Source of the DNA: Pycnococcus provasolii
Taxonomy: Eukaryota; Chlorophyta; Pseudoscourfieldiophyceae; Pseudoscourfieldiales
DNA: 64,000 bases
NCBI GenBank assembly: GCA_049487715.1
Contig: CP150568.1
Location: 372,001 to 436,000, forward strand
Direction of reading: 5' to 3'
The translations under genes were made by a program, and so were the position numbers. Under the pieces are notes generated by a model. It had not been told where the DNA came from and did not search any database. It saw nothing but the letters and a program-made list of their open reading frames with translations. The first letter of the stretch is position 1. Each line of letters starts with the position of its first letter. Below are positions 8,801 to 18,579 of this stretch, in pieces.

Positions 8801-10214
8801 TTTGTGCATTGTGCATTTGCGCGTTGCTCCTCGTGATAATAATAATATGATGATTAGCGCCTTCTTCTCGCCGGCGCCATTGCTCGTGGTGGTACTACTA
8901 CTCCTGCTAATGGTCGTCGCTCATCCCCGTGGTGGACTAATAATCGAACAAGTGTCGGCGGCGGGATACCCGTACTCGTCCGTGTGGTTCCCATATGCAG
9001 CATCTCGTACTACCTCTGCTGTGACGCCGCCGCATAATCGTCGTTTGTTGGCGGAGGACGTCGTTGTTCTGCCGCCGCGTGGTGCTGGACGCTGCATCGC
9101 CGCGAACCCATTTAGTGGAGGAAGCGATTGCATACAATACAGCGGACCTGCGTGGACGGCGAAACCGGAATCGGCCAAGAAAGACTGCGACGAAGGATCG
9201 TCTGTACCTGGCATCACCGGAGTTTTCACGCCCGATGCGCTGTGCCCCGCAGCCGATGGAACAAATCTCGTCGGCACATGCTCGCTCAACGGAGGTGTAT
9301 CATCACCAAACGAAAAGCGCCTCGTCGTCGCCAACAATGGCCTTTCGTCTTCTCAGATTAACATGGCACGTATGGCTTGCACTGCCTTTGCACGCGGAAT
9401 GTGGATTCCAAACGACAGCGACAGTGTGCCTTCTTCTACCACCACCACCACCACTGGTGCTGCTTCCAGAATCGAGGCGCCACCGCCCTCCTCATCATCG
9501 ATTTCCGCCTCCTCCTCCTCTTCATCTTCTTCACCCGCAGCCGAGCTTCCTCCCGAAGAAGAAGGAGCACACGTGCTTATTGTGGGCGTCGAGGGAGCGG
9601 GGCACCACACCATCTGCAACGGCCTGCTGAACCCGCGTCCGCCCGGCGTTGCTCGGCTGATCCCGTTTTCGCCTGACATTTTTCTCGACGGGGATTATCC
9701 AGAGACGGATGCAGTCAAGCTTTGGGCCAAGCTTCTTCTGGCAAGACAGCGCTGGGGAAAGTCGAGTGGAAGCACCGTGTACTGTGCCAATAGTTTCCCG
9801 ATGGGCGATGGGATGGGCAAGCACCTCCTGACGCGCCACCCAGATGTCAACGCTTTCTTGAGCGTGCCGGGGGTCACCACACGGGCAATTTTTGTGTACC
9901 GTAATCTGTCAGATGCAACACGAAGCAGCATGCGGCGCTTCCGACCACCAGACGCCAATTTCACGCAGGAGCTGGTATTTACACGCCAGAGCCAAGACAT
10001 AATCGACGAGTCCTTTCAGAGCTCGTGCGGCGACGCGCTGCCCGACAGGTGCTACGAGGTTGTTTTTGAAGACATGTGCGCCAACAAAGTTGACACTGTA
10101 GAGACAATAAAGGCGGCGACCGGTGCCACGGGGCCTCTTAGCGTTCTGTGCCACGGGGGAACGGCGTCAACCCTAGAGGACAAAACCTCTAAGTTTTTAA
10201 TTCCAATTTTTTAA
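8661..10214 (+). CDS. Secreted or anchored P-loop sulfotransferase-like protein
   Basis: 517 residues from the ATG at 8661. Residues 1-47 come from the duplicated segment. A second possible start, ATGATG at 8847, opens a classic signal peptide or anchor (SPAPLLVVVLLLLLMVVA), so the ancestral protein may have begun there (455 residues). A Cys-rich module follows at about residues 105-235 (repeated Cys spacing like small bacterial-type secreted domains), then a Ser/Thr/Pro linker, then a P-loop-like region VLIVGVEGAGHHTICNGLL near 308 and FVYRNLSDATRSSMRRF near 411. The last two have the layout of the PAPS-binding loops of sulfotransferases, though Lys is replaced by His in the first. Activity is therefore uncertain. 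Confidence 0.65.
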   Translation: MAPSLPPRRQSHHHHHRHHPGGGGSSVSRRGGASAQSHRSCVLRLVRLCIVHLRVAPRDNNNMMISAFFSPAPLLVVVLLLLLMVVAHPRGGLIIEQVSAAGYPYSSVWFPYAASRTTSAVTPPHNRRLLAEDVVVLPPRGAGRCIAANPFSGGSDCIQYSGPAWTAKPESAKKDCDEGSSVPGITGVFTPDALCPAADGTNLVGTCSLNGGVSSPNEKRLVVANNGLSSSQINMARMACTAFARGMWIPNDSDSVPSSTTTTTTGAASRIEAPPPSSSSISASSSSSSSSPAAELPPEEEGAHVLIVGVEGAGHHTICNGLLNPRPPGVARLIPFSPDIFLDGDYPETDAVKLWAKLLLARQRWGKSSGSTVYCANSFPMGDGMGKHLLTRHPDVNAFLSVPGVTTRAIFVYRNLSDATRSSMRRFRPPDANFTQELVFTRQSQDIIDESFQSSCGDALPDRCYEVVFEDMCANKVDTVETIKAATGATGPLSVLCHGGTASTLEDKTSKFLIPIF

Positions 10215-10259
10215 ACAAATTGTTGTGGTGGTGACCACTACCAGGAACGCGCTCTCGGT

Positions 10260-10856
10260 ATGGCCAATCACCTTCACCCTACCGCCGCACCCACCTCCTC
10301 CTCCCCATTAGTCGCGGCACTCGCCAAGCAGATGAAAACACAGCATGAGTTCGACATGGAGCGCAAGGCGGCTGTGAGGCAGCGCGTGGGTTCTGAGGAA
10401 TTTTACGACGCGATGAACGTGACAACTTTTGTTTTGCAAACAATTACGCACGATATTAATATGCACTGCCCGAATTGCTTGCATGTGGAGTTTGTTTTTT
10501 TGAAAGCTTCTGTTGATGTTACTTCTCAACTTTACAACGCACTAAAGTACAGCCCTAACCTAAAACAACACACACTTACAACACTCCCCAATAAACTAGC
10601 CACTATTGCACTCAAGTCCTCAGAGGTTGCGTGCAGACTCTTCAGAGGAACAGAACGTAGGCAAGGGGGAGGCAACGTGCCCTTGTCGTCGAGACGAATC
10701 AAAGGAACGGTCGAAACTTTAGCACGAGGCGGCGAAGTAGAATGTGCCGGAGCCGGTGCCGGTGCTGGTGCTGGTGCTGGTTCCTGTGCAGGTGCCGGTT
10801 CCGGTGCTTTGCTTACTTCGGGCGCCACTTTCGGTTCCTTCGCAGTCGGCCGCTGA
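10260..10856 (+). CDS. Hypothetical small protein (uncertain)
   Basis: An ATG-started frame of 198 codons lying 45 bp after the previous gene. The first 50 residues (LAKQMKTQHEFDMERKAAV and EEFYDAMN) look protein-like and helical. From about 10410 the sequence becomes AT-rich, and after 10532 the frame runs antisense to the GT61 gene, where it becomes Ala/Gly-repetitive. The true product, if any, probably ends or is spliced before 10532. No family recognised. Confidence 0.3.
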   Translation: MANHLHPTAAPTSSSPLVAALAKQMKTQHEFDMERKAAVRQRVGSEEFYDAMNVTTFVLQTITHDINMHCPNCLHVEFVFLKASVDVTSQLYNALKYSPNLKQHTLTTLPNKLATIALKSSEVACRLFRGTERRQGGGNVPLSSRRIKGTVETLARGGEVECAGAGAGAGAGAGSCAGAGSGALLTSGATFGSFAVGR

Positions 10857-12991
10857 GTCTTCTCGACTTTCGGCACCGTGCTGGAAGGACGCTTCTTCTT
10901 TGGCGACGAGTCAAATGTAAACGTTGAAGCTGGTTTCTCCGATGCCTTGCTTCCAGAGTCAGCAACACACGTCTCCAGTCCCTGCGCGGACGCCACGGCT
11001 AGGACGTCAACATTCTCTTCGGGTGTATTTCCAGTGGTGGGCAACGGGCGATCCGACAGCTCACGCAATTTAGCCAGCACCGGCGCCTCATCCTTTGATG
11101 TGGAGCCAGGACGCTTGGGAGGCTCCGCACCGAGCAGCGCCACCCGCAAAGCAGCTGTGACCGTCTTCGCCGCGTCGTTCGATGCAGCTTCCGCATCAAC
11201 GAGACCACCATTCTCAATCGTGTCGTAGAACGTGTGGTAGTAAGATCGAAACGTGGGAACGACCCAGTAGCCAATGCCAAGCGCACTTGCCAGGTACCCA
11301 AAGCAGCGGTTCACGTGAGGGTACATAGGCAGCTCCACGAGCTGACAGCGCTTTGCAGCATCCGTGAAAGCCACGTTCGACAGTCCCGCGCCGTGCGGTC
11401 CTACAACCACCGCGGCACCCGCAAACATGCACACCTGCTTTTCAAATGTCAGGTCGTCGCCATCGCCCGTGTCAAAGACATGAAATGGTTCCATACCCTC
11501 GGGTAGGGCTTCTCGATGTTTCCTTGTAAACGCCTCCGCGGCATCGCGAAGCGACTTGAGAAGTTTCTCCTCAAGTGCCGGCCGAATTTCGCGAATACCC
11601 TTCCTGCGAACAAATAGAAGCGCCGTTCGCCGAACGGGCGTCGACACCGGATCACAAGCCACGGCTGCGCGCATCGCTTGGCCGAGGCCGCGTATAGCTA
11701 TGCGTGCGGGTAGGTACGGCGTCCACATGTCATCCTCACCAGGCACGCCCTTGCCGCACAGGCGATATTCGATGAAGGAAACGCCCTCCTCCACTACGGC
11801 ACGGCCGCTGCTGTGAGCAGGATAGTGCACGATGCGGTTACGCGATATTCCGAGCATTTCCAAGCTCTTCACGTGCCGCTGCACCTCCTCTAGATCGCGC
11901 GGTCCGTCGACGAGAAATCGACACTTGCCGCCAAAGTACTGCTCGGCAACCCAGGCGCGGGAGAGTCCCTCACACACCCAGTGGTAGTGATTGCGAGGCT
12001 TGGACGTCTGCAGCGGAACGAGAGGCCAAGCCGCAATCTCGCGCGGGACGGACTTGGCAGACGTCACGCGCATATCCGGCGATCCCGAGCTATTCGCATA
12101 GTGCGCAGCGAGGTCACCACACAGGTGCACGCACCCGAAAACCGCGCGGTCGCTGTACACTGCCGCGCCGGTTGGACCTTCGAGGTAAACGCGTCCTTTG
12201 AAGTTGACGATGCGCACCTCGAATTCTCGAAATCGCGTTGGGATGTCGTCCGCGCTGCCTGGATGCTGCGACGGGTCGAGCCGCGGGGTGTGCTCGCCGA
12301 AGTGCTGACCCGGCGCCAGGCTGTCGGGACCTGCGCCGGTGGATGAGTCAGGTTCGATACCCAGATCCTTGCACGTCAGGGGATCGCCGATGTCAACCAA
12401 GCTGGAACCTTCGACGTTCGCCACATCTGCCCACGTGCGGCACATCACGCGCGGCGCCTCACTGAGCAGCACCGCGCGATCGCGCACGCAGAGATCGAAC
12501 GCCTCTCTCTGCATCTTCTTGCCCTCTTCGTTTAGGCGGTCCATCGCGCTCACGATGGTCGCTACAAGGTTACGCGGTTCTGCCTGTCCTGGCAACTCCT
12601 CCACGAGACTTCGTGCCATGTCCACAGCCTCCTTGTACGGGCCGGCGCGACCTAGGCATCCAGCAAAGCGGCTCTTCAGCCGCAGTCGCAGCGGTCCCTT
12701 TGGCGTTCTCTGCAGCGCGAGCGCGAAGTACCGGCACGAGTCTGCAAACACGTTGCACTCCATGAATATAAGTCCTGCGTTTTCGAGCGTATCGCGGTGT
12801 CGCGGCGCGGACATGAGCGCCTGCGCGAGGTGCACCTTGGCGAGTTCGAGGAACTTTCTCGCCTCCGTGATGTGCAGGCCGCGCAGCCGGTCTCCGATGG
12901 CGCTGACAATTGCGTTGTGTGGCTCAACGCTCGTCGGGTTGAGGTTAAGAGCTTGCTTGTAGCACTGCACAGCACCTTCGAGGTCACCCAT
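10532..12991 (-). CDS. TPR-containing GT61 glycosyltransferase
   Basis: An 819-residue protein. Residues 1-150 hold TPR-type helices (first repeat EGAVQCYKQALNLNP). The glycosyltransferase family 61 (DUF563) domain occupies about residues 270-600, with NHYHWVCEGLSR, FVRRKGIREI and VVVGPHGAGLSNVAF as its landmarks. GT61 enzymes add xylose, arabinose or GlcNAc to glycans. After about residue 610 there is a long disordered tail with an Ala-Pro-Glu repeat. There is no signal peptide or anchor, which is unusual for GT61 and more like cytosolic TPR glycosyltransferases. The ATG at 12989-12991 lies inside the first TPR, and the frame stays open upstream behind an acceptor-like TTTGCTTAG, so a 5' exon may be missing. 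Confidence 0.8.
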   Translation of the reverse strand: MGDLEGAVQCYKQALNLNPTSVEPHNAIVSAIGDRLRGLHITEARKFLELAKVHLAQALMSAPRHRDTLENAGLIFMECNVFADSCRYFALALQRTPKGPLRLRLKSRFAGCLGRAGPYKEAVDMARSLVEELPGQAEPRNLVATIVSAMDRLNEEGKKMQREAFDLCVRDRAVLLSEAPRVMCRTWADVANVEGSSLVDIGDPLTCKDLGIEPDSSTGAGPDSLAPGQHFGEHTPRLDPSQHPGSADDIPTRFREFEVRIVNFKGRVYLEGPTGAAVYSDRAVFGCVHLCGDLAAHYANSSGSPDMRVTSAKSVPREIAAWPLVPLQTSKPRNHYHWVCEGLSRAWVAEQYFGGKCRFLVDGPRDLEEVQRHVKSLEMLGISRNRIVHYPAHSSGRAVVEEGVSFIEYRLCGKGVPGEDDMWTPYLPARIAIRGLGQAMRAAVACDPVSTPVRRTALLFVRRKGIREIRPALEEKLLKSLRDAAEAFTRKHREALPEGMEPFHVFDTGDGDDLTFEKQVCMFAGAAVVVGPHGAGLSNVAFTDAAKRCQLVELPMYPHVNRCFGYLASALGIGYWVVPTFRSYYHTFYDTIENGGLVDAEAASNDAAKTVTAALRVALLGAEPPKRPGSTSKDEAPVLAKLRELSDRPLPTTGNTPEENVDVLAVASAQGLETCVADSGSKASEKPASTFTFDSSPKKKRPSSTVPKVEKTQRPTAKEPKVAPEVSKAPEPAPAQEPAPAPAPAPAPAHSTSPPRAKVSTVPLIRLDDKGTLPPPCLRSVPLKSLHATSEDLSAIVASLLGSVVSVCCFRLGLYFSAL

Positions 12992-13333
12992 TCCCCCCGG
13001 CGGGCGCTCCGCGCCCGCGCCACGCCCTGGTCTAAGCTAAGCAAAGTATTGTAACAAGGATAGTTACAATATTTGGTTTAAGGACTAGTGCCCGGCTCCG
13101 TCCTTGCAGCGAAGGATGGAGATTCTGGTCTTGACGACGGCGATGTGTCACCACAAGAAGACTACTCCCCACCTGCTCCGCTAGTAGGGGAGAAGGCAGG
13201 AAGCGTCGTCCAGAGGGAGGAGGGAATGGGAAAAACAAAAGGTGGATGGTTGGCAGCGCCAAGCACGCTCTTAAGGAAGGGCGAGCTAACGCGAGACGAA
13301 AGGTCTGTCAGATGAGGAAAACGGGAGGGAACG

Positions 13334-13930
13334 TCAGATATATTCGAGGCAGAAGGAACGTACCGGGTACTCGAACCATGGAATGATATGGTCTCTGGCG
13401 ACGAGGAGATTGTACTCCAGCATCATGCAGACCAGAGACGGTTGCCTCGAGTACCCACTGATGTGGTTCGAGCACACGTGCGTATTGTCGATGTAGTGGA
13501 CACCATAGTGCACGTCAGGCATGAGCTGCGCTAGCAGATGCAAGCCGCACAGCGAGGCAAAGCCTTCGTAATCGCCGATGTTCGTCATCCCGTATCGACG
13601 CTTCAAGTCGGGTGTGATTGGCGCGGCACTCCAGCGGGAGCAGTCACCTGCGAGGATGACGATGCCGAGGCCCGTCTCGGAGGCGTCCGTGTACAGGCGG
13701 AAGAATGATGAGAACGGAGCGGACGTCATCGATATCGTGCGCGGTCTGACGGTGTCGAGGAGGACAAGGAGGACTGTGCAAGTACATAGCACCACATGGC
13801 GGCACGGTGTACCTAGATGACGTGGCGAACACGACAGGCCCGGAGAGCCACATCCTGCCGGATGGAAGGGAGATCGACGTGGCTGGCCCGACGAAGCCCC
13901 TGATGAGGGACTTTGTCGACGCCAACGCAT
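13334..13930 (-). mobile_element. Retrotransposon RNase H domain remnant
   Basis: The minus frame from about 13705 to 13337 encodes an RNase H-like domain: LYTDASETGLG (first Asp), DYEGFASLCGLHLL (Glu) and HYIDNTHVCSNHIS (second Asp), followed by SRQPSLVCMMLEYNLLVARD and WFEYP. This is the pattern of the RNase H region of DIRS, Ty3 or Pao-like retroelements. The usual downstream segment (NPAD-LPSR) is lost and no reverse transcriptase frame is visible nearby, so this is a fragment of an inactive element. The upstream 75 codons of the frame look non-coding. Confidence 0.7.
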
Positions 13931-14325
13931 CGAGCAAATACTTGCGCATCGCAGAGAGCGCGATGGTGTACACCGGCACGCTTGGCGACGTGGCAGACGG
14001 GTTCGCCAAACACGCGATCAGCTGCCGCGTGCGCGCGATGATAGAGATTGCGCATCAGCAGGTGCTGGCGCTGGGGCAGCAAGGCGCGGGAGCGAATCGC
14101 CGAGGCGCCGGCGAAGACGACGACGACGCCGGCCCAGCGAAGAAGGCATTGACGTTCGAGGACGTCAAGCTGCAGCTGTGCGCGGCAGCTGAGAAGGTGT
14201 ATGGCGTCGAGATTCGCCCAGAAGAAATGCCGGCGCTGGTGCTGGTGGACGACACGGCGAGGACGGTGGTAGTGCGGAGAAGCACGAGCACCATCCCGCC
14301 GTCCAGGCAACCGGGAACCGCGTGA
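13903..14325 (+). CDS. Unrecognised ORF next to the retroelement remnant
   Basis: The frame is open from 13807 and its first ATG is at 13903 (140 residues). It reads like a real protein: REIDVAGPTKPLMRDFVDAN, SSKYLRIAESAMVYTGTLGD, a helical stretch CRVRAMIEIAHQQVLALG, an acidic GEDDDDAGP linker and DVKLQLCAAAEKVYGVEIRP. No family recognised. Its 5' end overlaps the minus-strand retroelement frame and there is no clear promoter. It may be a piece of the same element or a truncated host gene. Confidence 0.3.
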   Translation: MRDFVDANASSKYLRIAESAMVYTGTLGDVADGFAKHAISCRVRAMIEIAHQQVLALGQQGAGANRRGAGEDDDDAGPAKKALTFEDVKLQLCAAAEKVYGVEIRPEEMPALVLVDDTARTVVVRRSTSTIPPSRQPGTA

Positions 14326-14788
14326 TGCAGCGGGACGCCCATGAGGGACAACGCCCATGGAACGCGGTAAAACAGAGCGTCTCCCACGAGAGGAAGCCAT
14401 GACGTGTAACGACGGGACGTTCCACTTATGACTTCCCCTGTGGTCTACCTCGGGAGAGGAGGGGATGGCTAATAAGACCAGACCCCCCAATCCAAGTTAT
14501 CGCCTGTAACACTCTATTGTCACAATTCGCCGACCGGGATCCCAACCGGGATCCCAAAAAACTTTTCTTTGGTGGCTTTGGGGCTCACGAAACCCCGAAC
14601 CCGCGCGATCAATTCTCACCTTCCTTTTTCTGCCGAAGGAAACGGCGCGAAGCGACGCGCATATTACGAAGTAACAGAGGGGTCGAATCTTCTTCTTCCG
14701 ACTCTTCGGGACCGATTTTGATCCCTCTCGAACGACATTATTCCCGTGCTCGTCGTGAAAAACGGACGGTGAAAGAACGTACTGTCGA
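14326..14788. other. Spacer upstream of p23
   Basis: No gene supported. It contains CCGGGATCCCAA twice in direct repeat at about 14534-14556. The p23 promoter should lie in its right half. Confidence 0.5.
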
Positions 14789-15458
14789 ATGTCGTCGAGC
14801 ATATCGGTTCCCGGATTGCCGGAGACATTGGCGACGTCCACATCAACGCGCGTTCCGTCTGTGAAGTGGGCGCAGCGCCGTGACCGTTTGCTGTTAACAA
14901 TAGAAGCACCTCAGGGTGTATCACCAACGCTCTCACTACAAGAAGGTACAGACAATACGCTCGTGTACTCTTGTACTGCTTCTAGTGAGGATTCCTCGTC
15001 GTACGCTCTTTCGCTCGAGCTGTTTGGTTCCATCAACGCGTCTGAAACGCGTATGCAAATCCAAAAGTCCGGCGCTATGCTTGTCGTGATCGCGATGAAA
15101 CTAACCGCAGGACCGCACTGGCCACGGCTTCTGAAAGCACCTGGTGCGTCGCTGGTTGGTCGCTACAGAATAATTATAAAACAACAACAGAACCACTTAC
15201 ACCTTTCACCACCCACCTCTGTCACCACCTTATTAAAACAAAAACAAAACGAATACAGGCAAGGCGCCGGCGCACATTAAGGTGGACTTTGACAAGTTCA
15301 TTGACGAAGATGAGGAGGAAGAGTTGGCGAACGCCAAGGACTTTGACTTAGGCGACATGGACAACTTGAGCTTGTACGACGACCCGTACGACAAGGACAT
15401 ACACACAGACAGCGAGGACTCCGACGACGAGGATGTGCCTGGGCTGGACAAGGCTTAA
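14789..15458 (+). CDS. p23/Sba1-type HSP90 co-chaperone (one intron)
   Basis: Exons 14789-15143 and 15259-15458 give 184 residues. The CS domain starts PSVKWAQRRDRLLLTIE, continues through YALSLELFGSIN, and ends in the p23 signature GPHWPRLLK. The intron (CTG|GTGCGT to AATACAG|, 115 bp) joins LLKAPG to KAPAHIKVDFDKFIDEDEEE, which restores the usual p23 order of CS domain then acidic tail; without splicing the frame runs into unrelated sequence. The tail is Asp/Glu-rich and ends DEDVPGLDKA. p23 binds the ATP-bound N-domain of HSP90 and slows its ATPase. It is convergent with the carbonic anhydrase gene, 98 bp apart. Confidence 0.92.
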
Positions 15459-15556
15459 GTATCAAAAAGTATGTATGTACCATACGAACGTTCAGTGTTA
15501 CTCGTTTTATTTTTTTCATTCGTAACCACTACTACTCGTAAAGCACACAGACTATT

Positions 15557-16697
15557 TTAATTGCGTTGCGCGATGCCTAGCGCGCTGTTGTAGTCGTCAC
15601 TACGCTCCGCGCGGTCCGACGCGTCAATAACATCCTTTGCAATCTGCTCGAGCGGCTTGTCAGCCTCCTCCTTGTGCATTGCCGCCAAACGGCTGTAGTT
15701 CGACGCACTCTCCGTGATGAAGCTCTTCTCCTCGTCCGTCACCGCGCGCATGAACTTCGCGGGGTTGCCTCCCCACAGCTCACCAGGTGGGACGACCGTG
15801 TTGGGTGTCACCACCGCACCAGCTGCGACAATAGCGCCTGTCGACACCTTCGCACCGTCAAGCACCGTCGCACCCATGCCAACGAGCGACTCGCTCTCAA
15901 TCGTGCACGCGTGCAGCGTCGCGGCGTGTCCAACTGTCACGCGGTCGCCAATGATGGTTGGCAGAATGGCTCCACCCAAGTTGGCCTTGGAGACGTGGAT
16001 GACGGTGTTGTCCTGAATGTTCGTCTCACGGCCGATTGTGATCTTGTTCACGTCGCCGCGGAGCACCGAGCCATACCAGATGCTGCTTAGGGGTCCGACC
16101 GTCACGTCGCCGATGAGGCCTGCTGACGGCGCGACATAGACGTTCGGGGGAATTTCGGGCTTCTTATCGAACAGGTTCATGACGGCGCGGTGGCGAGACA
16201 CTGTGTATGTTTTTTGTTTGTTTTTTTCGTGCGTGTGCGTGTAAAAGAGCGAGTGAGTTGGTTTTGTTTTGTTTTGTTTTGAGTTTAAGACGAGACTTGA
16301 CTTTTTGGCGGGGGCACGCGTCGTACATATCTCATGACACCATACTTCCCCCCCCCCCGGGTTCCGAGAGAGAACCGCCGTACGCGTGCGTGCCGTTCGA
16401 AGGTCCTCCGCACACCGACGAACATGTGCGCAAACACCTTTCCAGGACCACGAAGGACCACCTGGTACCACCACCACCAGGAACCAAACCAACCAACCAA
16501 CCAACCAACCAACCAACACTTTTCCCAACCCACACCAAGACACCAGCACGAAGAGCAGACGTTTTCAACAAGCACAAGTACAAGTACATACACTGCTCTC
16601 GAAATGCGTACGAGCCTTGCAGGGAGCATCCGAGTCGATCGAGCGCTTGGCCTGTCTCCCTCACCAGTGCACCGAGGCCATACAGCATACGCGCCAT
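15557..16697 (-). CDS. Gamma carbonic anhydrase, mitochondrial complex I type (one intron)
   Basis: Exons 16697-16592 and 16200-15557 give 249 residues. Exon 1 encodes MARMLYGLGALVRETGQAL, then DRLGCSLQGSYAFREQ, the N-terminal helix of plant gamma-CA/GCAL proteins. Splicing at CAGT|GTATGT and ACACAG| gives FREQ-LSRHRAVMNLFDKKP, matching plant homologues exactly in layout. Exon 2 is the left-handed beta-helix: hexapeptide repeats, VIHVSK, and GHAATLHAC, keeping the three zinc-ligand His positions. A C-terminal helix follows. These proteins form the matrix arm domain of plant and algal complex I. The 391-bp intron contains an AACC repeat (about 16487-16517) and a C run. The three His suggest it may be catalytically able. 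Confidence 0.92.
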
Positions 16698-16886
16698 GAT
16701 TCGGATTCGCCGTCGAGGGTTTTCGAGGACGCGAGCGACGACGACAACTACAATAATGGTGGTCGGATGAGAGAACAGCGTAGGGAGAAGAAACATAGGG
16801 AGAATTACAACGCCTCCTGAGGGATCCCGAGGGGATACCCCTTCCCTTCCCTTTACGAGTAGGGTTTCCCGTGTTTCATGCTTGAA

Positions 16887-17015
16887 TTAGGGTTTAAGGC
16901 GCCATTTTTTTGTTTCTCTGTTACGATAGTTAGGGTTTAAGGCGCCTTGTTGTTTCTCTGTAGTTAGGGTTTAAGGCGCCTTTTTGTTTCTCTGTTAGTT
17001 AGGGTTTAAGGTGTT
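16887..17015. repeat. Tandem repeat with TTAGGGTTTAAGGCGCC core
   Basis: Four units start at 16887, 16930, 16964 and 16999 (periods 43, 34 and 35 bp). Each has TTAGGGTTTAAGG (the first three followed by CGCC), and the units are separated by T-rich spacers (TTTGTTTCTCTGT). The core looks like a telomere unit joined to a variant unit. It lies between the carbonic anhydrase gene and the gene at 17178. Confidence 0.9.
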
Positions 17016-17177
17016 TTGTCTTTTTCGTTTTTTTCCCTTTCTTAAACGCGCGCGTTACCCCACATTCGCAACGATTTTATTTCCACAACATTGTATCAGC
17101 AGCTTATTTACTGTACACCACCACTGGTCACCAAGTAAGTTACTTGATATTTAAAGTCAACATCACCAAATATCTAC

Positions 17178-18305
17178 ATGTCAAAATCTTCATCTTCATC
17201 CTCAGATTCTTCATCGGATTTGTTACCTTTGTTGAAAACGCACATATGTACTTTTCTTAATTTGGTTTCGGAGCAAAATCTTGAAAATTCTTCTTCTTCT
17301 TCTTTGCAGTTGCAGTTGCAGGAGGAGTTGCATTCGGAGATTTCTGTTGCCAACGAAATATTGAAAGCTTTACCTGGTTTCTCCAACGCTCTCTCCACCT
17401 TGATCAAGAATAAACAAGCACAAGTTAACTTTGACTTTTTTTCGTCGGAAACGTCGTCCACGGCACCACCAACATCACCTGCAGTAGCAGCACCAGCACC
17501 AGCAGCAGCTCCACCACCTGCAGCTGCAGCAGAAGCAGCACACCCGCTCACGAGCACGAGCACGAGCACAAGCACAAGCAAAGATGCAACTGCGCTCTTA
17601 AAAGCCAACGCCGCGGCGCCTCTGCCAACGACAAAGCGCGCAGCTCGCCCAGGACGACGGCCGCCGTCGGGACGGGCAACGGCGGCGAGTGCGTCCATAG
17701 CTATCGAAGAGAAGGAGGAGGTGGCGGCAGCAAGCACAAGTTCCGCATCAACGACCCAAAAGGTCAAGGAAGAGGAAGACGACGACGACGACGACGACGA
17801 CGAGGTGGAGGCGGATGAAGATGGCATCGTATCGAAGCGTGGCGTCAAGGCGGCGTCAGCGAAGGAGGCAAAGTCTATGGCGGCGGCGGCACGCGCAGGT
17901 GCTCCTGCAGGCTTGATGGCGGACATGATGAAAAATGCAAGCTTCCGCAAACGGTCTATCATCGGGCCTGGGCCGCCAAAGTCACAGGCTGAAACGACAG
18001 AAGCTTCGGAAGCAGCAACCTCTCCAGCTGAACCTGAACCTGAACCTGAACCTGAACTTGAGCTGCCTGCATGGAAGAAGGAGATCCTCCAGAAAAAAGC
18101 GGCGGCGGCGGCGGCAAACAGCGGCGGCGCTGCTCCATCATCATCAACAGTAGCAGCAGCAGCAATAGCAACAGCAGATGCACCTTCTCATAGAGAACCT
18201 TTCGTGAAGCCTTCAGGAAAAGCCCCCTCGGAAAAACCAGCTTGGATGGTAGCTCTTGAGGAAAAGAAGAAGAAGAAGGCTGCAGAGGATGCGGAAAATA
18301 AGTAA
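17178..18305 (+). CDS. Low-complexity acidic/alanine-rich protein with two PAW-K motifs
   Basis: A 375-residue protein of unknown function. The N-terminal 85 residues form a helical, Ser/Gln/Leu-rich domain (SEISVANEILKALPGF, ALSTLIKNKQAQ). The middle is disordered: Ala/Pro-rich, a Ser-Thr run, an eight-residue Asp run near 210-217 and an EP repeat near 286-294. Two similar short motifs stand out: LPAWKKEILQKKAA and KPAWMVALEEKKKKK at the C-terminus. They resemble the PxW-basic helices in some actin- or phosphatase-binding proteins, but that is only a resemblance. The frame is ATG-started with no internal stop, and codon use fits the window. Confidence 0.6.
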   Translation: MSKSSSSSSDSSSDLLPLLKTHICTFLNLVSEQNLENSSSSSLQLQLQEELHSEISVANEILKALPGFSNALSTLIKNKQAQVNFDFFSSETSSTAPPTSPAVAAPAPAAAPPPAAAAEAAHPLTSTSTSTSTSKDATALLKANAAAPLPTTKRAARPGRRPPSGRATAASASIAIEEKEEVAAASTSSASTTQKVKEEEDDDDDDDDEVEADEDGIVSKRGVKAASAKEAKSMAAAARAGAPAGLMADMMKNASFRKRSIIGPGPPKSQAETTEASEAATSPAEPEPEPEPELELPAWKKEILQKKAAAAAANSGGAAPSSSTVAAAAIATADAPSHREPFVKPSGKAPSEKPAWMVALEEKKKKKAAEDAENK

Positions 18306-18579
18306 GGCAAGACTTTTCACTCGTTCAGTAAATAAAGCAAAAGGTCAATTTTCAATTACATCATAAATAAGAAAGAAACGTTATGTTAGAATTTAGAACT
18401 ATGTTTTTAAATACGACGAATTGCTTTTCTTTTTGTTCAAATAACAAATGGGTTTGGTATTAATTAAATTAGACCAGTGTCGATGATGGCGGAGGTGGGC
18501 GAAAGGCTCAAGGCACAAAGATACAGTTGAAGAGGCGAGAACAGTACAAATACGAGAAAACAGGAAAATACGAACAACT

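Noticed and set aside
16487-16517. Regular AACC repeat that might look like a CRISPR-type or satellite array
   Set aside because: It is a simple microsatellite inside the carbonic anhydrase intron; there are no spacers.
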